Origin: Dermabacter sp.
GTDB taxonomy: Bacteria > Actinomycetota > Actinomycetes > Actinomycetales > Dermabacteraceae
Reading direction: 5' to 3'
DNA length: 64,000 bases
Assembly: GCA_030538475.1 (NCBI GenBank)
Contig: JAUNTX010000011.1
Span: 1 to 64,000, forward strand
Position numbers and translations under genes: made by a program. Below are positions 32,881 to 42,633 of the stretch, piece after piece (position 1 is the stretch's first letter; every line of letters begins with the position of its first letter). The notes under the pieces are model-generated. The model ran no database searches, was not told where the DNA came from, and was given only the letters and a program-made list of their open reading frames with translations.

Positions 32881-34380
32881 GTGTCCCAGGCGAGTGACCA
32901 CATCCCCCTCGATGCCCGCGCGTGGCCCGGGCTCGATGTTGCGGGAGCCCGCATCCTCGTGGCCGGGTTCGGGATCACGGGCTATTCCATCGTGGATCAG
33001 ACCCTGCAGCGCGGCGCGCGCGTGAGCGCGGTGGATGCCTCGACATCCCCGGCCACGCGCGAGCGCGCCCAGATCCTCGAGGTGCTCGGCGCCGACATTC
33101 GGCTCGGGCCCGAGCACACCGAACGGGTGCCGGAGCTTCCCGGAGGTGAGCGATTCGATGTCGTGGTGACCTCCCCGGGCTGGCGGGCCTCCCAGCCGCT
33201 GCTGGCCGACGCCGCCGCCCAGGGCATCCCCATCTGGTCGGAGATCGAACTGGCCCGCCGCATGCAGGCCGAAGACGGACCCGCGTGGCTCGCCGTGACC
33301 GGCACGAACGGCAAGACCACGGTCGTGACCATGCTCGAATCGATCCTTCGCGCCGCGGGCCTGCGGGCCGTCGCCGCGGGCAACGTGGGCGTGCCGCTGC
33401 TCGATGTGGTCCTGGCGCCTGAGCCGGTGGACGTGATCGCCCTCGAACTGTCGAGCTTTCAACTGCACTGGACCCAGCACGTGCAGGCGCACGCGAGCGC
33501 GATCCTCAACATCGCCGACGATCACCTGGACTGGCACGGGGACGCGGCCGCCTACGCCGACGCCAAGGGCAAGGTGTACGCGGGAACGCGCGTCGCGTGC
33601 CTCTACAACGTCGCCGACGAGGCCACCCTGCACCAGCTCGAAGAGGCCGACGTCCAGGAGGGCGCGCGCGCCATCGGCGTGAGCCTCGGCGCCCCCGGGC
33701 TGAGCGAACTGGGCGTCGTGGACGACCTGCTCGTGGACCGCGCCTTCATCGCCGAGCGCGCTCGTCAGGCCGCCGAAGTGGCGAGCCTCGCCGACCTCGC
33801 CCACCTGGGCCCCCACGGCGCGCCCCCGCACATCGTCTTCAACGCGCTCGTCGCGGCGGGCCTCGCCCGCAGCATCGGCGTGCCCACCCACGCCGTGCGC
33901 GATGGACTGCGGGCCTTCACGCCCGGCGCCCACCGCAGCGTGGTCGTCGCCGAGCACGCCGGCCTCACGTACGTCAACGATTCCAAGGCCACGAACCCGG
34001 ATTCCGCCTCCGCCGCGCTCTCGGGCGCCGACTCCCTCGTCTGGATCGCGGGCGGCGACGCGAAGGGAGCGGACCTCGCGCCGCTCGTGCGCGCCCACGG
34101 CCATCGGCTGCGCCACGTCGTGCTGCTCGGCCTCGACGCCGCCCCGTTCATCGACGCGCTGCGGGCCGAGGCCCCGCTCGTCGGCGTCACGTGGCTGAAC
34201 CCCGAGGAACACGCGGGACCGGCCGCGCTCATGGACGCGGCCGTGGCCCGCGCCCGCGAGGCCGCCCGCCCGGGAGACGTGGTGCTGCTCGCGCCCGCCG
34301 CGGCCAGCATCGACCAGTTCGCCAACTACGCCGAGCGCGGCGAGTTGTTCGCCGCCGCAGTCCACCGGGACACGCAGTGA
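32881..34380 (+). CDS. murD: UDP-MurNAc-L-alanine--D-glutamate ligase MurD
   Basis: 499-aa Mur ligase that adds D-glutamate to UDP-MurNAc-L-Ala. It has an N-terminal Rossmann region (ILVAGFGITGYS), a P-loop TGTNGKTT at 140-147, IALELSSFQLHW and the C-terminal block YVNDSKATNPDSASAAL. The GTG has AAGGAG seven bases upstream. The reading frame is open far upstream across mraY, which is a high-GC artefact. It overlaps ftsW by four bases. Confidence 0.96.
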   Translation: MSQASDHIPLDARAWPGLDVAGARILVAGFGITGYSIVDQTLQRGARVSAVDASTSPATRERAQILEVLGADIRLGPEHTERVPELPGGERFDVVVTSPGWRASQPLLADAAAQGIPIWSEIELARRMQAEDGPAWLAVTGTNGKTTVVTMLESILRAAGLRAVAAGNVGVPLLDVVLAPEPVDVIALELSSFQLHWTQHVQAHASAILNIADDHLDWHGDAAAYADAKGKVYAGTRVACLYNVADEATLHQLEEADVQEGARAIGVSLGAPGLSELGVVDDLLVDRAFIAERARQAAEVASLADLAHLGPHGAPPHIVFNALVAAGLARSIGVPTHAVRDGLRAFTPGAHRSVVVAEHAGLTYVNDSKATNPDSASAALSGADSLVWIAGGDAKGADLAPLVRAHGHRLRHVVLLGLDAAPFIDALRAEAPLVGVTWLNPEEHAGPAALMDAAVARAREAARPGDVVLLAPAAASIDQFANYAERGELFAAAVHRDTQ

Positions 34381-35711
34381 CGGACACGAAGCGCCGGGGC
34401 TCCGGCGCGGGGGCGAAGCATGCCACGGGGGCGGGCCCGTCGGCCAGCAAACCCCTCGGCGACGTCTCGCCCAATATTCGCCACGCCGTCGGCACGTGGC
34501 TCAAATCGCCCGCGTTCGATTTCTACGCGATCGTCATCATCGGCGGGCTGCTCGTGGGCATCGGCCTGGTCATGGTGCTCTCCAGTTCGTCCGTGGGCCA
34601 GATCGCCCGCGGCCTCTCGCCGTTCGGCGGCTTCCTCAGCCAGGCTATCTTCGCGATGGTCGGGCTCGTGGCCGCCGCGATCACCGTGTGCCTGCCGATC
34701 AGCCTCCTGAAGAAGATGTGGTGCGCGCACCTCATCCTGATCCTCGGGCTCGCCCTGCAATCCCTCGTCTTCGTGCGCGGCATCGGCATGAACGTCAACG
34801 GCAACCTCAACTGGATCAGGATCGGCCCCCTCCAGGGCCAGCCCTCCGAGTTCCTCAAGATCGCGCTGGCCCTGTGGCTCGGTGCCTACCTCGCCCACAA
34901 CCGCGACCGGCTGCGCAACGTCTCCACGCTCCTCATCGCCGCCGTCGCCATCCTCCTCTCGCTCGGCCTCGTGGTCGGCGGCCGCGACCTCGGCACGATG
35001 ATGATGCTGGCGGCCCTCGCCACCGGCGCGCTCTGGGCCGCGGGCGTGCCCAAGCGCTGGTTCGCCGTCGTCACGCTCGTCGGCGGCGCCGGGGTGCTTG
35101 CCTTCGTGCTCCAGTCTCCGAATCGCATGGCCCGCGTGGGCAACTGGCTGCACGGCGAGTGCCCGGGAGATTCGTGCTGGCAGTCCGACAACGGGCTCAT
35201 GGCGCTCGCCGAGGGTGGCATCACGGGCGTGGGCCTCGGCGGCTCGCGCCAGAAGTGGGGGCGCATTCCCCACGCCGAAAACGACTTCATCTTCGCGATC
35301 ATCGGGGAGGAACTGGGCCTCTTCGGCACCCTCACCGTGGTCGTCCTCTTCGCGCTGCTCGCCATCGTGCTGTACCGCGTCATGATGCGCAACCGCGACC
35401 CGTTCGTCCAGATCACCACCGCGGCCATCTCCACGTGGCTGATCGTCCAGGCGTTCGTCAACATGTCCGTCGTCGTGGGCCTCTTGCCCGTGCTCGGGGT
35501 GCCGCTACCGTTTGTCTCCGCCGGTGGCTCCGCCCTCGTCGCCTCGATGATCGCGCTCGGCTTGCTCGCGAACTTCGCCCGCAACGAGCCGGGGGCCCGC
35601 GAGGCGATCAGCGCCCGCGCGTGGTTCGCGCGCCGTTCGGCCACCGTCGTCGCCGGCAGCGATGCCGCTCTCACACCAAGGCGCGCCCCGCGCCGGAAGA
35701 GGACCTCGTGA
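34377..35711 (+). CDS. ftsW: Septal SEDS peptidoglycan polymerase FtsW
   Basis: 444-aa SEDS glycosyltransferase that polymerises lipid II at the septum with FtsI. About ten membrane helices follow a 40-residue cytoplasmic tail. Recognisable blocks are LSSSSVGQ, NLNWIRIGPLQGQPSEFLKI and LPFVSAGGSALVASMIALG near the C terminus, and HAENDFIFAIIGEELG in a loop. The start GTG lies within the murD stop (GTGA). The C terminus is basic (RRAPRRKRTS). Confidence 0.96.
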   Translation: MTDTKRRGSGAGAKHATGAGPSASKPLGDVSPNIRHAVGTWLKSPAFDFYAIVIIGGLLVGIGLVMVLSSSSVGQIARGLSPFGGFLSQAIFAMVGLVAAAITVCLPISLLKKMWCAHLILILGLALQSLVFVRGIGMNVNGNLNWIRIGPLQGQPSEFLKIALALWLGAYLAHNRDRLRNVSTLLIAAVAILLSLGLVVGGRDLGTMMMLAALATGALWAAGVPKRWFAVVTLVGGAGVLAFVLQSPNRMARVGNWLHGECPGDSCWQSDNGLMALAEGGITGVGLGGSRQKWGRIPHAENDFIFAIIGEELGLFGTLTVVVLFALLAIVLYRVMMRNRDPFVQITTAAISTWLIVQAFVNMSVVVGLLPVLGVPLPFVSAGGSALVASMIALGLLANFARNEPGAREAISARAWFARRSATVVAGSDAALTPRRAPRRKRTS

Positions 35712-36877
35712 CACCACGCCGCAGCAGCCCGGATGCCCCCGCCCACGCGCCCACGGTCCTCGTGGCCGGAGGGGGCAGCGCCGGGCACGTCTCACCCATG
35801 CTCGCCACCGCCGAGGCGCTTCGCGTGCGCTACCCGGCCGTGCGCGTCCTCGCGCTCGGCACCGCCGAAGGGCTCGAAGCCGATCTCGTGCCCGCCGCGG
35901 GCTTCGACCTGCTCACCATCCAGAAGGTACCCTTCCCGCGCCGCGTGAACCGCGCCGCCGCCGCGTTCCCCCGGGACTTCGCCCGCGAAGTGCGTCGCGT
36001 GCGCGGCTACCTGGAGGAGTTCGGCGTCGATGCCATCGCCGGGTTCGGCGGCTACGTGTGCCCGCCCGCCTACCTCGCGGGAATGCGGACCGGCCGCCCG
36101 CTCGTCATCCACGAAGCGAACAAGCGGCCCGGCCTCGCCAACCGCCTGGGCGCCCGCCGCGCCGCCCACGTGGCCACGGCCTTCGACGTGGATGACGCGC
36201 GCGGAGGCATGGCCCGCGCCGTCACGCTCGGGATGCCCATGCGCTCCCAGATCGCGACCCTCGACCGCGGCGCGCGCAGGGCCGAGGCCCGCGCCTCCTT
36301 CGGCCTCGAGGCCGAACGCCCCACCCTGCTCGTCACCGGCGGATCCCTCGGCGCGCTCCGCCTCAACGAAACCCTCGTGGCCGCTCTGCCCGGCCTCGCC
36401 GAGGCCGGCGTGCAGGTCCTGCACATCACCGGCCGCGGCAAGCGCATCGAGGCGAGCGGCGCGCACTACCACCAGGTCGAGTACGTCACGGCGATGGAAG
36501 ATGCCTACGCCGCAGCCGACTTCGCCGTCACCCGCTCGGGCGCGGGAACCGTGAGCGAACTGGCCGCCGTCGGCCTGCCCGCCCTCTTCGTGCCCCTGCC
36601 CATCGGCAACGGCGAACAGGCCCTCAACGGGAACGACGTGGTGGCGGCCGGAGGCGCCCGCATGATCGCCGACGCCGACCTCACCCCCGACGCGCTCATC
36701 GCAACCGTCCGCGAGTGCCTCGTGAACCCAGAAATCCTCGCCTCCATGAGCGAGGCGGCGCGCCGCTTCGGCGTGCGCGATGCGGCCGAACGCCTGGCCG
36801 ACCTCATCGCCTCGACCATCCCCGCCCTCTCAGGCGGCCCCGCCCAGCCCAGCGCCGACCACAAGGACCACGCATGA
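35708..36877 (+). CDS. murG: UDP-GlcNAc transferase MurG
   Basis: 389-aa GT-B glycosyltransferase that turns lipid I into lipid II at the inner face of the membrane. The N-terminal G loop is VLVAGGGSAGHVSPMLA; further motifs are GFGGYVCPPAYLAG, HEANKRPGLANRLG, LLVTGGSLGALRLNE and the acceptor/donor region RSGAGTVSELAAVGLP. Length is usual with a short variable C-terminal tail. GTG start overlaps the ftsW stop; the ATG of murC overlaps its own stop. Confidence 0.97.
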   Translation: MTPRRSSPDAPAHAPTVLVAGGGSAGHVSPMLATAEALRVRYPAVRVLALGTAEGLEADLVPAAGFDLLTIQKVPFPRRVNRAAAAFPRDFAREVRRVRGYLEEFGVDAIAGFGGYVCPPAYLAGMRTGRPLVIHEANKRPGLANRLGARRAAHVATAFDVDDARGGMARAVTLGMPMRSQIATLDRGARRAEARASFGLEAERPTLLVTGGSLGALRLNETLVAALPGLAEAGVQVLHITGRGKRIEASGAHYHQVEYVTAMEDAYAAADFAVTRSGAGTVSELAAVGLPALFVPLPIGNGEQALNGNDVVAAGGARMIADADLTPDALIATVRECLVNPEILASMSEAARRFGVRDAAERLADLIASTIPALSGGPAQPSADHKDHA

Positions 36878-38412
36878 GTGCCGACCTCACCCAGAGCCTC
36901 ACCCCCTTCCTGCCGGGCACGCCGCACACTGTCCTTGCGCCCGGCGCCGTCATCACCCAGAGCGCCTGGCCCACCACGCCCGTGCGCAGCATCCACGTGG
37001 TGCGCATCGGGGGCGCGGGCATGAGCGCCGTGGCCCGACTCGCACTCGACGCGGGCCTCGCCGTCACCGGCTCCGAATCGCAAGACGGACAGTTCCTGGC
37101 GCCCCTGCGTGCAAAGGGCGCCACGATCACGGTCGGCTTCAGCGCCGCCACCGTGCCGCCGGACGTGGACCTGCTCGTGGTCTCGACCGCCGTGCGGGCC
37201 GACAACCCAGAGGTGCAGTGGGCGCGCGAGCGCTCCATCCCCGTCATCCACCGGGCCGCGGCGCTCGCGGGACTACTGGCCGGGCGTGCGATCGTCGCGG
37301 TCGCAGGCACCCACGGCAAGACCACGACGACCGCGATGACCACGCTCGCGCTGCGCGCCGCGGGGGAGGACCCCGCGTGGGCCGTCGGCGCGGCGGTGGG
37401 CCAGCTCGGCGCCAACGCGGGCTTCGGCGCAGGCAAGCAGGGCCCGCGGGAGGACGGACCGGGGGCGGGCAGACTAGACGACGGCGGCATCGCCGTGGTC
37501 GAGGCCGACGAGTCCGACGGCTCGCTTGTGGCCTTCGCCCCCCGCATCCTGGTCCTCACGAACTTCGAGGCCGATCACCTGGACTTCCACGGCACCGAGG
37601 AGAACCTCGCCGCCATCATGTCGGCCTTCATCAGCCGCGCGCGCGAGGTGGGCGGCGTGCTCGTGGCGTGCGCCGATGACGACGGCGCCCGGCAGCTGGC
37701 GATGCGGGCCCGCGACGAGGGCATCCCGACGCTGCTGTACGGCGAGTGGGCCGAGTCCGATTGGCGCATCGTCGAGGACCACTCGGGTGCCGAGGGCGCG
37801 CACGTGAGCGTCATCGATCCCGCGGGCGAGCAATTCGAGCTGCGCCTGAAGGTCCCGGGCCGCCACAATGTCCTGAACGCCCTCGGGGCGCTCATCGCGG
37901 GCAGCGAGCTCGGCGCGGATCGGCGCGGCCTGCTGGCCGGGCTGCACGAGTTTCAGGGAGCGCAGCGCCGCTTCCAGAGCGCCGGGAGCGTCGCGGACAC
38001 CGAGGTAATCGACGACTACGCGCACCACCCGCGCGAAGTGGCCGCGACCATCGGCGCCGCGCGGGAACGCGCCGCGGGCCGCGACGTGCTCGCCGTGTTC
38101 CAGCCCCACCTCTATTCCCGCACGAAGGCGTTTACCGCGGAGTTTGCCGAGGCCCTCGGCCTCGCCGACCGGGTGATCCTCCTACCGATCTATGCCGCGC
38201 GCGAAGACGAGGACCCCTCGATTACCTCCCACGACATCGCCGCCCTCATCGTGCGCGGCGACGACTTCGTGAGTGTGGTCGAGGACGCCGAGGCCCCGGC
38301 CGCGATTGCCGAGCAGAGCGCTGAGGCAGGCATCGTGCTCATGATGGGCGCGGGCGATATCGTGGAGCTCACGCCGCGCGTGCTCGACGCCCTGCGGGAT
38401 CGGCTCTCGTGA
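36874..38412 (+). CDS. murC: UDP-MurNAc--L-alanine ligase MurC
   Basis: 512-aa Mur ligase adding the first amino acid of the stem peptide. An N-terminal Rossmann domain (VVRIGGAGMSAVARLAL) is preceded by about 40 residues of extension. The P-loop GTHGKTTTT starts at about 145, and VEADESDGSLVAF, LTNFEADHLDFHG and DDYAHHPREV follow. A short Gly/Asp-rich insertion near residue 195 (GAGKQGPREDGPGAGRLDDG) is unlike other MurC proteins. Four-base overlaps on both sides show tight operon packing. Confidence 0.96.
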   Translation: MSADLTQSLTPFLPGTPHTVLAPGAVITQSAWPTTPVRSIHVVRIGGAGMSAVARLALDAGLAVTGSESQDGQFLAPLRAKGATITVGFSAATVPPDVDLLVVSTAVRADNPEVQWARERSIPVIHRAAALAGLLAGRAIVAVAGTHGKTTTTAMTTLALRAAGEDPAWAVGAAVGQLGANAGFGAGKQGPREDGPGAGRLDDGGIAVVEADESDGSLVAFAPRILVLTNFEADHLDFHGTEENLAAIMSAFISRAREVGGVLVACADDDGARQLAMRARDEGIPTLLYGEWAESDWRIVEDHSGAEGAHVSVIDPAGEQFELRLKVPGRHNVLNALGALIAGSELGADRRGLLAGLHEFQGAQRRFQSAGSVADTEVIDDYAHHPREVAATIGAARERAAGRDVLAVFQPHLYSRTKAFTAEFAEALGLADRVILLPIYAAREDEDPSITSHDIAALIVRGDDFVSVVEDAEAPAAIAEQSAEAGIVLMMGAGDIVELTPRVLDALRDRLS

Positions 38413-39446
38413 GCCAGAAGCGCCCGCCGCGACCGAAAGCGCCCGCGCGACGGGTCGCTCCCCGTGCCGCGGTCCCGTCCCCGTCGGCCCGTGGCCCGCG
38501 CACCCCCACGCCGAGGAAGAACCCGAGCGCGCCCACGCCGGGCTCCGCCTCGCGCGGTGCGGCCCCCGCCTCGCGCAGTGCAGCCCCCGCGGCGAAGGCG
38601 GCCGCCCCGCGCAAAGCTGCTCCACCGGCACAGACGCGCACCCCCCGCGCCGCGAAGCAGCGCACGCGCCCGGCGTCCGCCGCAGAAGAGGCGCGCACGC
38701 CCGCGGCCCGCACCGTCATCGACGCGCGCGACCGCTTCCTCGCCGCCGTGCGTCCGCGGCCGTGGCGCAGGCGCCGCCGCCCCTTGCTGATCGCCGCGCT
38801 CGCGGCCGTGAGCATCGCGGCCCTCGTCGTGCTGGCCCTCGCCTATCTGCCGTGGCTCACGGTCCAGAAGGTCCAGGTGGATGGCGTCGGCTACGTCGCC
38901 GCCGACGAGGTCGCGAGGGTTGTCGATCCGCTCGAGGGCCAGGCCCTCGCGTTTGTGGATACGGGCGCCGTGAAGAAGCAGGTGGCGTCGATCCCGGGCG
39001 TCAAATCCGTCACCACCTCTCGCCAGTGGCCCAGCACACTGCGCGTGCGCGTGACCGAGCGGCTGCCCGCCGCGCTCGTGGAACGGGACGGCGCCCAGGA
39101 GGTCGTGGACCACGGGGGAGTGTCCCTTCCCCAGGCGGCCGCCGACGGGCGCCACCTTCCCGTGCTCGCCGTCGAGCCCGGCGCGAAAGACCCGGAAGCG
39201 ACCGAGGCCACCCTCCTCGAGGTGCTCGGTGTCCTGCCCACGACCGTGACCGCGCAGACGAGCCGGATCTACGCCTCGACCCCCTCCAACGTCACGCTCA
39301 CGCTGTGGGTCGATGACCAGGAGAAGACCGTGGTGTGGGGCGGGCCTGAAGACTCCGCCCTCAAGGCCCAGGTGGTGGCCGCGCTCGCGCATCAGCCGGG
39401 CACCATCATCGATGTCTCGGCGCCGGAGGCTCCCACTCTGCGGTGA
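38409..39446 (+). CDS. ftsQ: Cell division protein FtsQ
   Basis: 345-aa bitopic divisome protein. The first 115 or so residues are a cytoplasmic, highly basic Ala/Pro/Arg/Lys tail with degenerate seven-residue repeats (SRGAAPA, SRSAAPA, AKAAAPR). A membrane helix at about 125-147 is followed by the POTRA domain (LTVQKVQVDGVGYVAADEVA) and the FtsQ/DivIB domain (RQWPSTLRVRVTERLPAAL). It scaffolds FtsL and DivIC with FtsWI. The tail is long compared with E. coli FtsQ and would be positively charged next to the membrane. Confidence 0.92.
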   Translation: MSQKRPPRPKAPARRVAPRAAVPSPSARGPRTPTPRKNPSAPTPGSASRGAAPASRSAAPAAKAAAPRKAAPPAQTRTPRAAKQRTRPASAAEEARTPAARTVIDARDRFLAAVRPRPWRRRRRPLLIAALAAVSIAALVVLALAYLPWLTVQKVQVDGVGYVAADEVARVVDPLEGQALAFVDTGAVKKQVASIPGVKSVTTSRQWPSTLRVRVTERLPAALVERDGAQEVVDHGGVSLPQAAADGRHLPVLAVEPGAKDPEATEATLLEVLGVLPTTVTAQTSRIYASTPSNVTLTLWVDDQEKTVVWGGPEDSALKAQVVAALAHQPGTIIDVSAPEAPTLR

Positions 39447-39494
39447 GGCGGAGATGAGAAACTGACATTGGTGGAAGACACGCAGGCAATAGCG

Positions 39495-39523
39495 TTGATT
39501 CCACCGTCCTTGGCACCTAGCGT
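39495..39523 (+). promoter_or_regulatory. Sigma70-type promoter of ftsZ
   Basis: TTGATT (39495-39500) and TAGCGT (39518-39523) are separated by exactly 17 bases in the 165-base gap between ftsQ and ftsZ. It would give a leader of roughly 80 bases. ftsZ commonly has its own promoters at this place in actinobacteria. Confidence 0.65.
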
Positions 39524-39611
39524 CAAGGGGAGAGAAAATCGCTCGATCCCAAACTTTCAGACTAAGGTTGAGGGTTGTAGACGGAGCAACGAAAGCAAGG
39601 ACCAAGCGCAC

Positions 39612-40835
39612 GTGGACGGATCACAGAACTACCTCGCAGTCATCAAGGTCGTCGGTGTCGGCGGCGGCGGTGTCAACGCAGTCAACCGCATGATCGAATC
39701 CGGCCTCAAGGGTGTCGAGTTCATTGCCATCAACACCGATGCGCAGGCCCTGCTGATGTCGGATGCCGACGTCAAGCTCGACGTGGGCAAGGAACTGACC
39801 CGCGGCCTCGGCGCGGGCGCCGATCCCGAAGTGGGACGGCGCGCGGCAGAGGACCACACGGAAGAAATTGAAGAGGCCATCAAGGGCGCCGACATGGTGT
39901 TCGTGACGGCCGGCGAAGGCGGTGGCACCGGCACCGGCGGCGCCCCCGTCGTCGCGAAGATCGCCCGCTCGCTCGGCGCGCTGACCATCGGCGTGGTCAC
40001 CCGCCCGTTCACGTTCGAAGGCCGCCGCCGCTCCACCCAGGCCGATTCCGGCATCGATGCGCTCCAGGCCGAAGTCGACACCCTCATCACGATCCCGAAC
40101 GACAAGCTGCTCCAGCTTGCCGATTCCGCCGTCTCGATGATCGACGCCTTCAAGCTCGCCGATCAGGTGCTGCTCCAGGGCGTGCAGGGCATCACCGACC
40201 TCATCACGACCCCCGGCCTCATCAACCTGGACTTCGCCGACGTCAAGAGCGTCATGCAGGACGCCGGGACCGCGCTCATGGGCATCGGCACCGCTCGCGG
40301 TGAGGATCGCGCCCTGCAGGCCGCGGAACTCGCCGTCTCGAGCCCGCTGCTCGAAGCCTCGATCGATGGCGCCTACGGCGTGCTGCTGTCCGTGCAGGGC
40401 GGCAGCGACCTCGGCCTCGTCGAGGTCTCGGACGCGGCGCGGCTCATCCAGGAAGCGGCCCACCCGAGCGCCAACATCATCTTCGGTACCGCGATTGACG
40501 ACGCCCTGGGCGACGACGTTCGCGTGACCGTGATCGCGGCGGGCTTCGATCCGAACCCCGAGCGCGGCGATGAGCAGAAGGCCGCGGCCCCGGCCCCGGT
40601 CCAGTCGCGCGAAGAGCAGCCCGCCGCGAACGTGTGGACCTCCCCGGCGCGCCCCTACGTGCCGAAGACCTCGACCGGGCAGCGCCCGGAAGAACCGGCC
40701 ACGGAGACACTGGATCCTGCCGAGGCCGAAGGGGAGCGCCGCGATCAGCGCCCCGACACCCCCGTCGTGCCCCGCATCAGCGAGCACGGGCGCGGGGGAG
40801 ACGACGACCTCGACATCCCGTCGTTCCTCAAGTAG
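39612..40835 (+). CDS. ftsZ: Cell division protein FtsZ
   Basis: 407-aa tubulin-like GTPase that forms the Z ring. It begins with [20 protein letters not shown], has the tubulin signature [10 protein letters not shown] at about 103-112, the T7 loop region [11 protein letters not shown], and ends in the conserved C-terminal peptide [10 protein letters not shown] used to bind SepF and FtsW. The frame is open back to 39468, but that part crosses the promoter; GTG 39612 gives the conserved N terminus and has AAGGA about 11 bases before it. No ftsA occurs, so SepF is the expected membrane tether. Confidence 0.98.
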   Translation: MDGSQNYLAVIKVVGVGGGGVNAVNRMIESGLKGVEFIAINTDAQALLMSDADVKLDVGKELTRGLGAGADPEVGRRAAEDHTEEIEEAIKGADMVFVTAGEGGGTGTGGAPVVAKIARSLGALTIGVVTRPFTFEGRRRSTQADSGIDALQAEVDTLITIPNDKLLQLADSAVSMIDAFKLADQVLLQGVQGITDLITTPGLINLDFADVKSVMQDAGTALMGIGTARGEDRALQAAELAVSSPLLEASIDGAYGVLLSVQGGSDLGLVEVSDAARLIQEAAHPSANIIFGTAIDDALGDDVRVTVIAAGFDPNPERGDEQKAAAPAPVQSREEQPAANVWTSPARPYVPKTSTGQRPEEPATETLDPAEAEGERRDQRPDTPVVPRISEHGRGGDDDLDIPSFLK

Positions 40836-40854
40836 CCCTGGCGCTCACGGCCGC

Positions 40855-41586
40855 ATGACAACCGTTGCTCGGGCGCGGGTCCTCGATACTCTCGGGGCCC
40901 GCGCCCGTGTCACATCCGTCGCCGACGGCAACCTGGCCCTGCACGTGGGCGATGACGCCGAGGCGGTGCGCGCTCGGCGCCGCGCCCTCGAGGCCCGGGT
41001 CGGCGCTCCCGTCGTCTTCGTCTCCCAGGTGCATTCGGCGACGGTCCAGGTGATCGACGACGAGACCGATATTGCCGCCTTCGCGTCGGCGCCTCCCGAG
41101 GCCGATGCGCTCGTGAGTGCCCGCAGCGATATCGCGCTCGCGATCATGGTGGCCGATTGCGTGCCCGTGCTGTTCTCCGATCCCGATGCGGGGATCGTGG
41201 GGGCCGCGCATGCGGGCCGGCGCGGCCTGCTGGACGGCATCCTCGAGCGCACCGTGGACCAGATGCGCGCCCTCGGCGCCGAGGCGGGGCGGATCCGCGC
41301 GTACGTCGGCCCGTCCATCTGCGGCGCGTGCTACGAAGTGCCCGCGCTCATGCAGGGAGAATCCCTGGCCATCAACCCCGCGCTTCGGGCCCGCACGTCG
41401 TGGAACACCCCCGCGCTCGACCTCAAGGCGGGTGCGGCCCACGCCCTCGCGCGGGCGGGGCTCTCGCCGCAGCACATCGCGGTCGATGCCGCGTGTACCC
41501 GCGAGGATCACACGTTCTATTCCTACCGCCGGGATCCGGCCTGCGGCCGCTTCGCGGGAGTCATCCGCGGCGCAGGTCCGCGCTAG
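40855..41586 (+). CDS. pgeF: PgeF/YfiH family polyphenol oxidase-like protein
   Basis: 243-aa member of the DUF152/laccase-domain family. The metal-site residues appear in SQVHSATV, MVADCVPVL and GAAHAGRRG. E. coli YfiH (PgeF) removes wrong residues from peptidoglycan precursors, while other family members act on purine nucleosides or phenols. Location between ftsZ and sepF is standard and favours a cell wall editing role. Start ATG lies 20 bases after ftsZ without a clear ribosome-binding site. Confidence 0.88.
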   Translation: MTTVARARVLDTLGARARVTSVADGNLALHVGDDAEAVRARRRALEARVGAPVVFVSQVHSATVQVIDDETDIAAFASAPPEADALVSARSDIALAIMVADCVPVLFSDPDAGIVGAAHAGRRGLLDGILERTVDQMRALGAEAGRIRAYVGPSICGACYEVPALMQGESLAINPALRARTSWNTPALDLKAGAAHALARAGLSPQHIAVDAACTREDHTFYSYRRDPACGRFAGVIRGAGPR

Positions 41587-41651
41587 CGGAGATTTCCCAC
41601 GAACTTTCAGCGACACGCCGACCATTGCACCGCTCTCGCTGCTGTTCTGCG

Positions 41652-41657
41652 GTAACT
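41652..41657 (+). promoter_or_regulatory. Possible -10 box for sepF
   Basis: TAACTT in the 144-base gap between pgeF and sepF, 73 bases before the sepF ATG. No convincing -35 at 16-18 bases; a TTGCAC lies too far upstream. Confidence 0.35.
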
Positions 41658-41730
41658 TCGGACCAGACCCGCACTCCCGTGCTTCCCCATGGGTCGAACC
41701 GCCGGAATTCCACCAGGGAGATTGAGACCA

Positions 41731-42213
41731 ATGAGCGCAATGCGCAATTTTATGGTCAGCCTCGGCCTCGCCGAAAACGATCAGAACTACTACGACGACA
41801 CCGAGCGCTACGCCGCTGAGGAGCCCGCCCGCTCCCGCACCGTCGAGCGCGTCAGCGAGTCGAAGGCCCAGGAGGCACACGTGACCCCGCTTCGCCCCCG
41901 CTCCAGCAGCATGTCGATCGCCCCCGCGGCGCCCGAAGCGATGCAGCGCATCACCACGATTCACCCGCGCTCCTACAACGACGCGAAGAGCATCGGCGAA
42001 TCGTTCCGCGACGGCGTGCCGGTCATCCTCAATCTTTCGGACATGAGCGAAGCCGACGCGAAGCGCATGGTGGACTTCTCCGCCGGGCTCGTCTTCGGCC
42101 TGCACGGCACCATTGAACGCGTCACCACGAAGGTGTTCTTGCTCTCGCCCGAGTTCATCGAAGTCGAGGGTGAGTCGCGCACCGACGAGGGAACCTTCTA
42201 CAACCAGAGCTGA
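41731..42213 (+). CDS. sepF: Cell division protein SepF
   Basis: 160-aa FtsZ membrane anchor. An N-terminal amphipathic stretch ([17 protein letters not shown]) is followed by an acidic linker and the C-terminal SepF domain ([54 protein letters not shown]). It replaces FtsA in actinobacteria. ATG 41731 has AGGGAG 11 bases upstream; ATG 41740 is an alternative. The adjacent yggT gene starts five bases after its stop. Confidence 0.96.
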   Translation: MSAMRNFMVSLGLAENDQNYYDDTERYAAEEPARSRTVERVSESKAQEAHVTPLRPRSSSMSIAPAAPEAMQRITTIHPRSYNDAKSIGESFRDGVPVILNLSDMSEADAKRMVDFSAGLVFGLHGTIERVTTKVFLLSPEFIEVEGESRTDEGTFYNQS

Positions 42214-42218
42214 GTGCC

Positions 42219-42509
42219 GTGGGAATCGTTGCATCGCTGCTGTATATCGCGGTCTACCTGTTCTTCCTCGCGTTGGTGCTGCGCATCGCGCTCGACACGA
42301 TCCGCTCCTACGCGCGCGAGTACCGGCCCGCGGGCGCGAGCCTCATCGTGTTCGAGGTGGTTTACACCGTCACGGACCCCATCGTGCTGACGCTGCGCCG
42401 GGTGATTCCGCCGCTGCGGCTCGGGGCCGTGGCCCTGGATGTGAGCGTGCTGATCATCTTCTTCGCGTGCATGATCGCGATGAGCCTGCTCAGCCCGTAT
42501 GTGATCTGA
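42219..42509 (+). CDS. YggT family membrane protein
   Basis: 96-aa protein with two membrane helices flanking a basic loop (IRSYAREYRPAG) and the family stretch TVTDPIVLTLRRVIPPLRLG. YggT (Ycf19/CCB3-like) proteins are conserved between sepF and divIVA; a role in division or ion homeostasis has been proposed but is not settled. GTG start with no strong site, probably coupled to sepF. A small GGGGC-gaa-GCCCC hairpin lies 11 bases after the stop. Confidence 0.93.
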   Translation: MGIVASLLYIAVYLFFLALVLRIALDTIRSYAREYRPAGASLIVFEVVYTVTDPIVLTLRRVIPPLRLGAVALDVSVLIIFFACMIAMSLLSPYVI

Positions 42510-42587
42510 CCCGGGATGGGGCGAAGCCCCCACCACGAAGTTGCCGCCTTACCGACTCATTTGTGCGTGATCCCCCGTGGGCTCCGG

Positions 42588-42593
42588 TAATGT
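42588..42593 (+). promoter_or_regulatory. Probable -10 box for divIVA
   Basis: TAATGT 41 bases before the divIVA ATG, in the 124-base gap after yggT. No good -35 is seen at 17 bases. Confidence 0.4.
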
Positions 42594-42633
42594 GGGAGTT
42601 AATCGTCCGTTCGATCAATCAAGAGGTGACCCC

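Noticed and set aside
39468..39611. N-terminal extension of FtsZ
   Set aside because: The frame is open, but the segment contains the TTGATT-N17-TAGCGT promoter and the encoded residues do not resemble any FtsZ; the conserved N terminus begins at GTG 39612.
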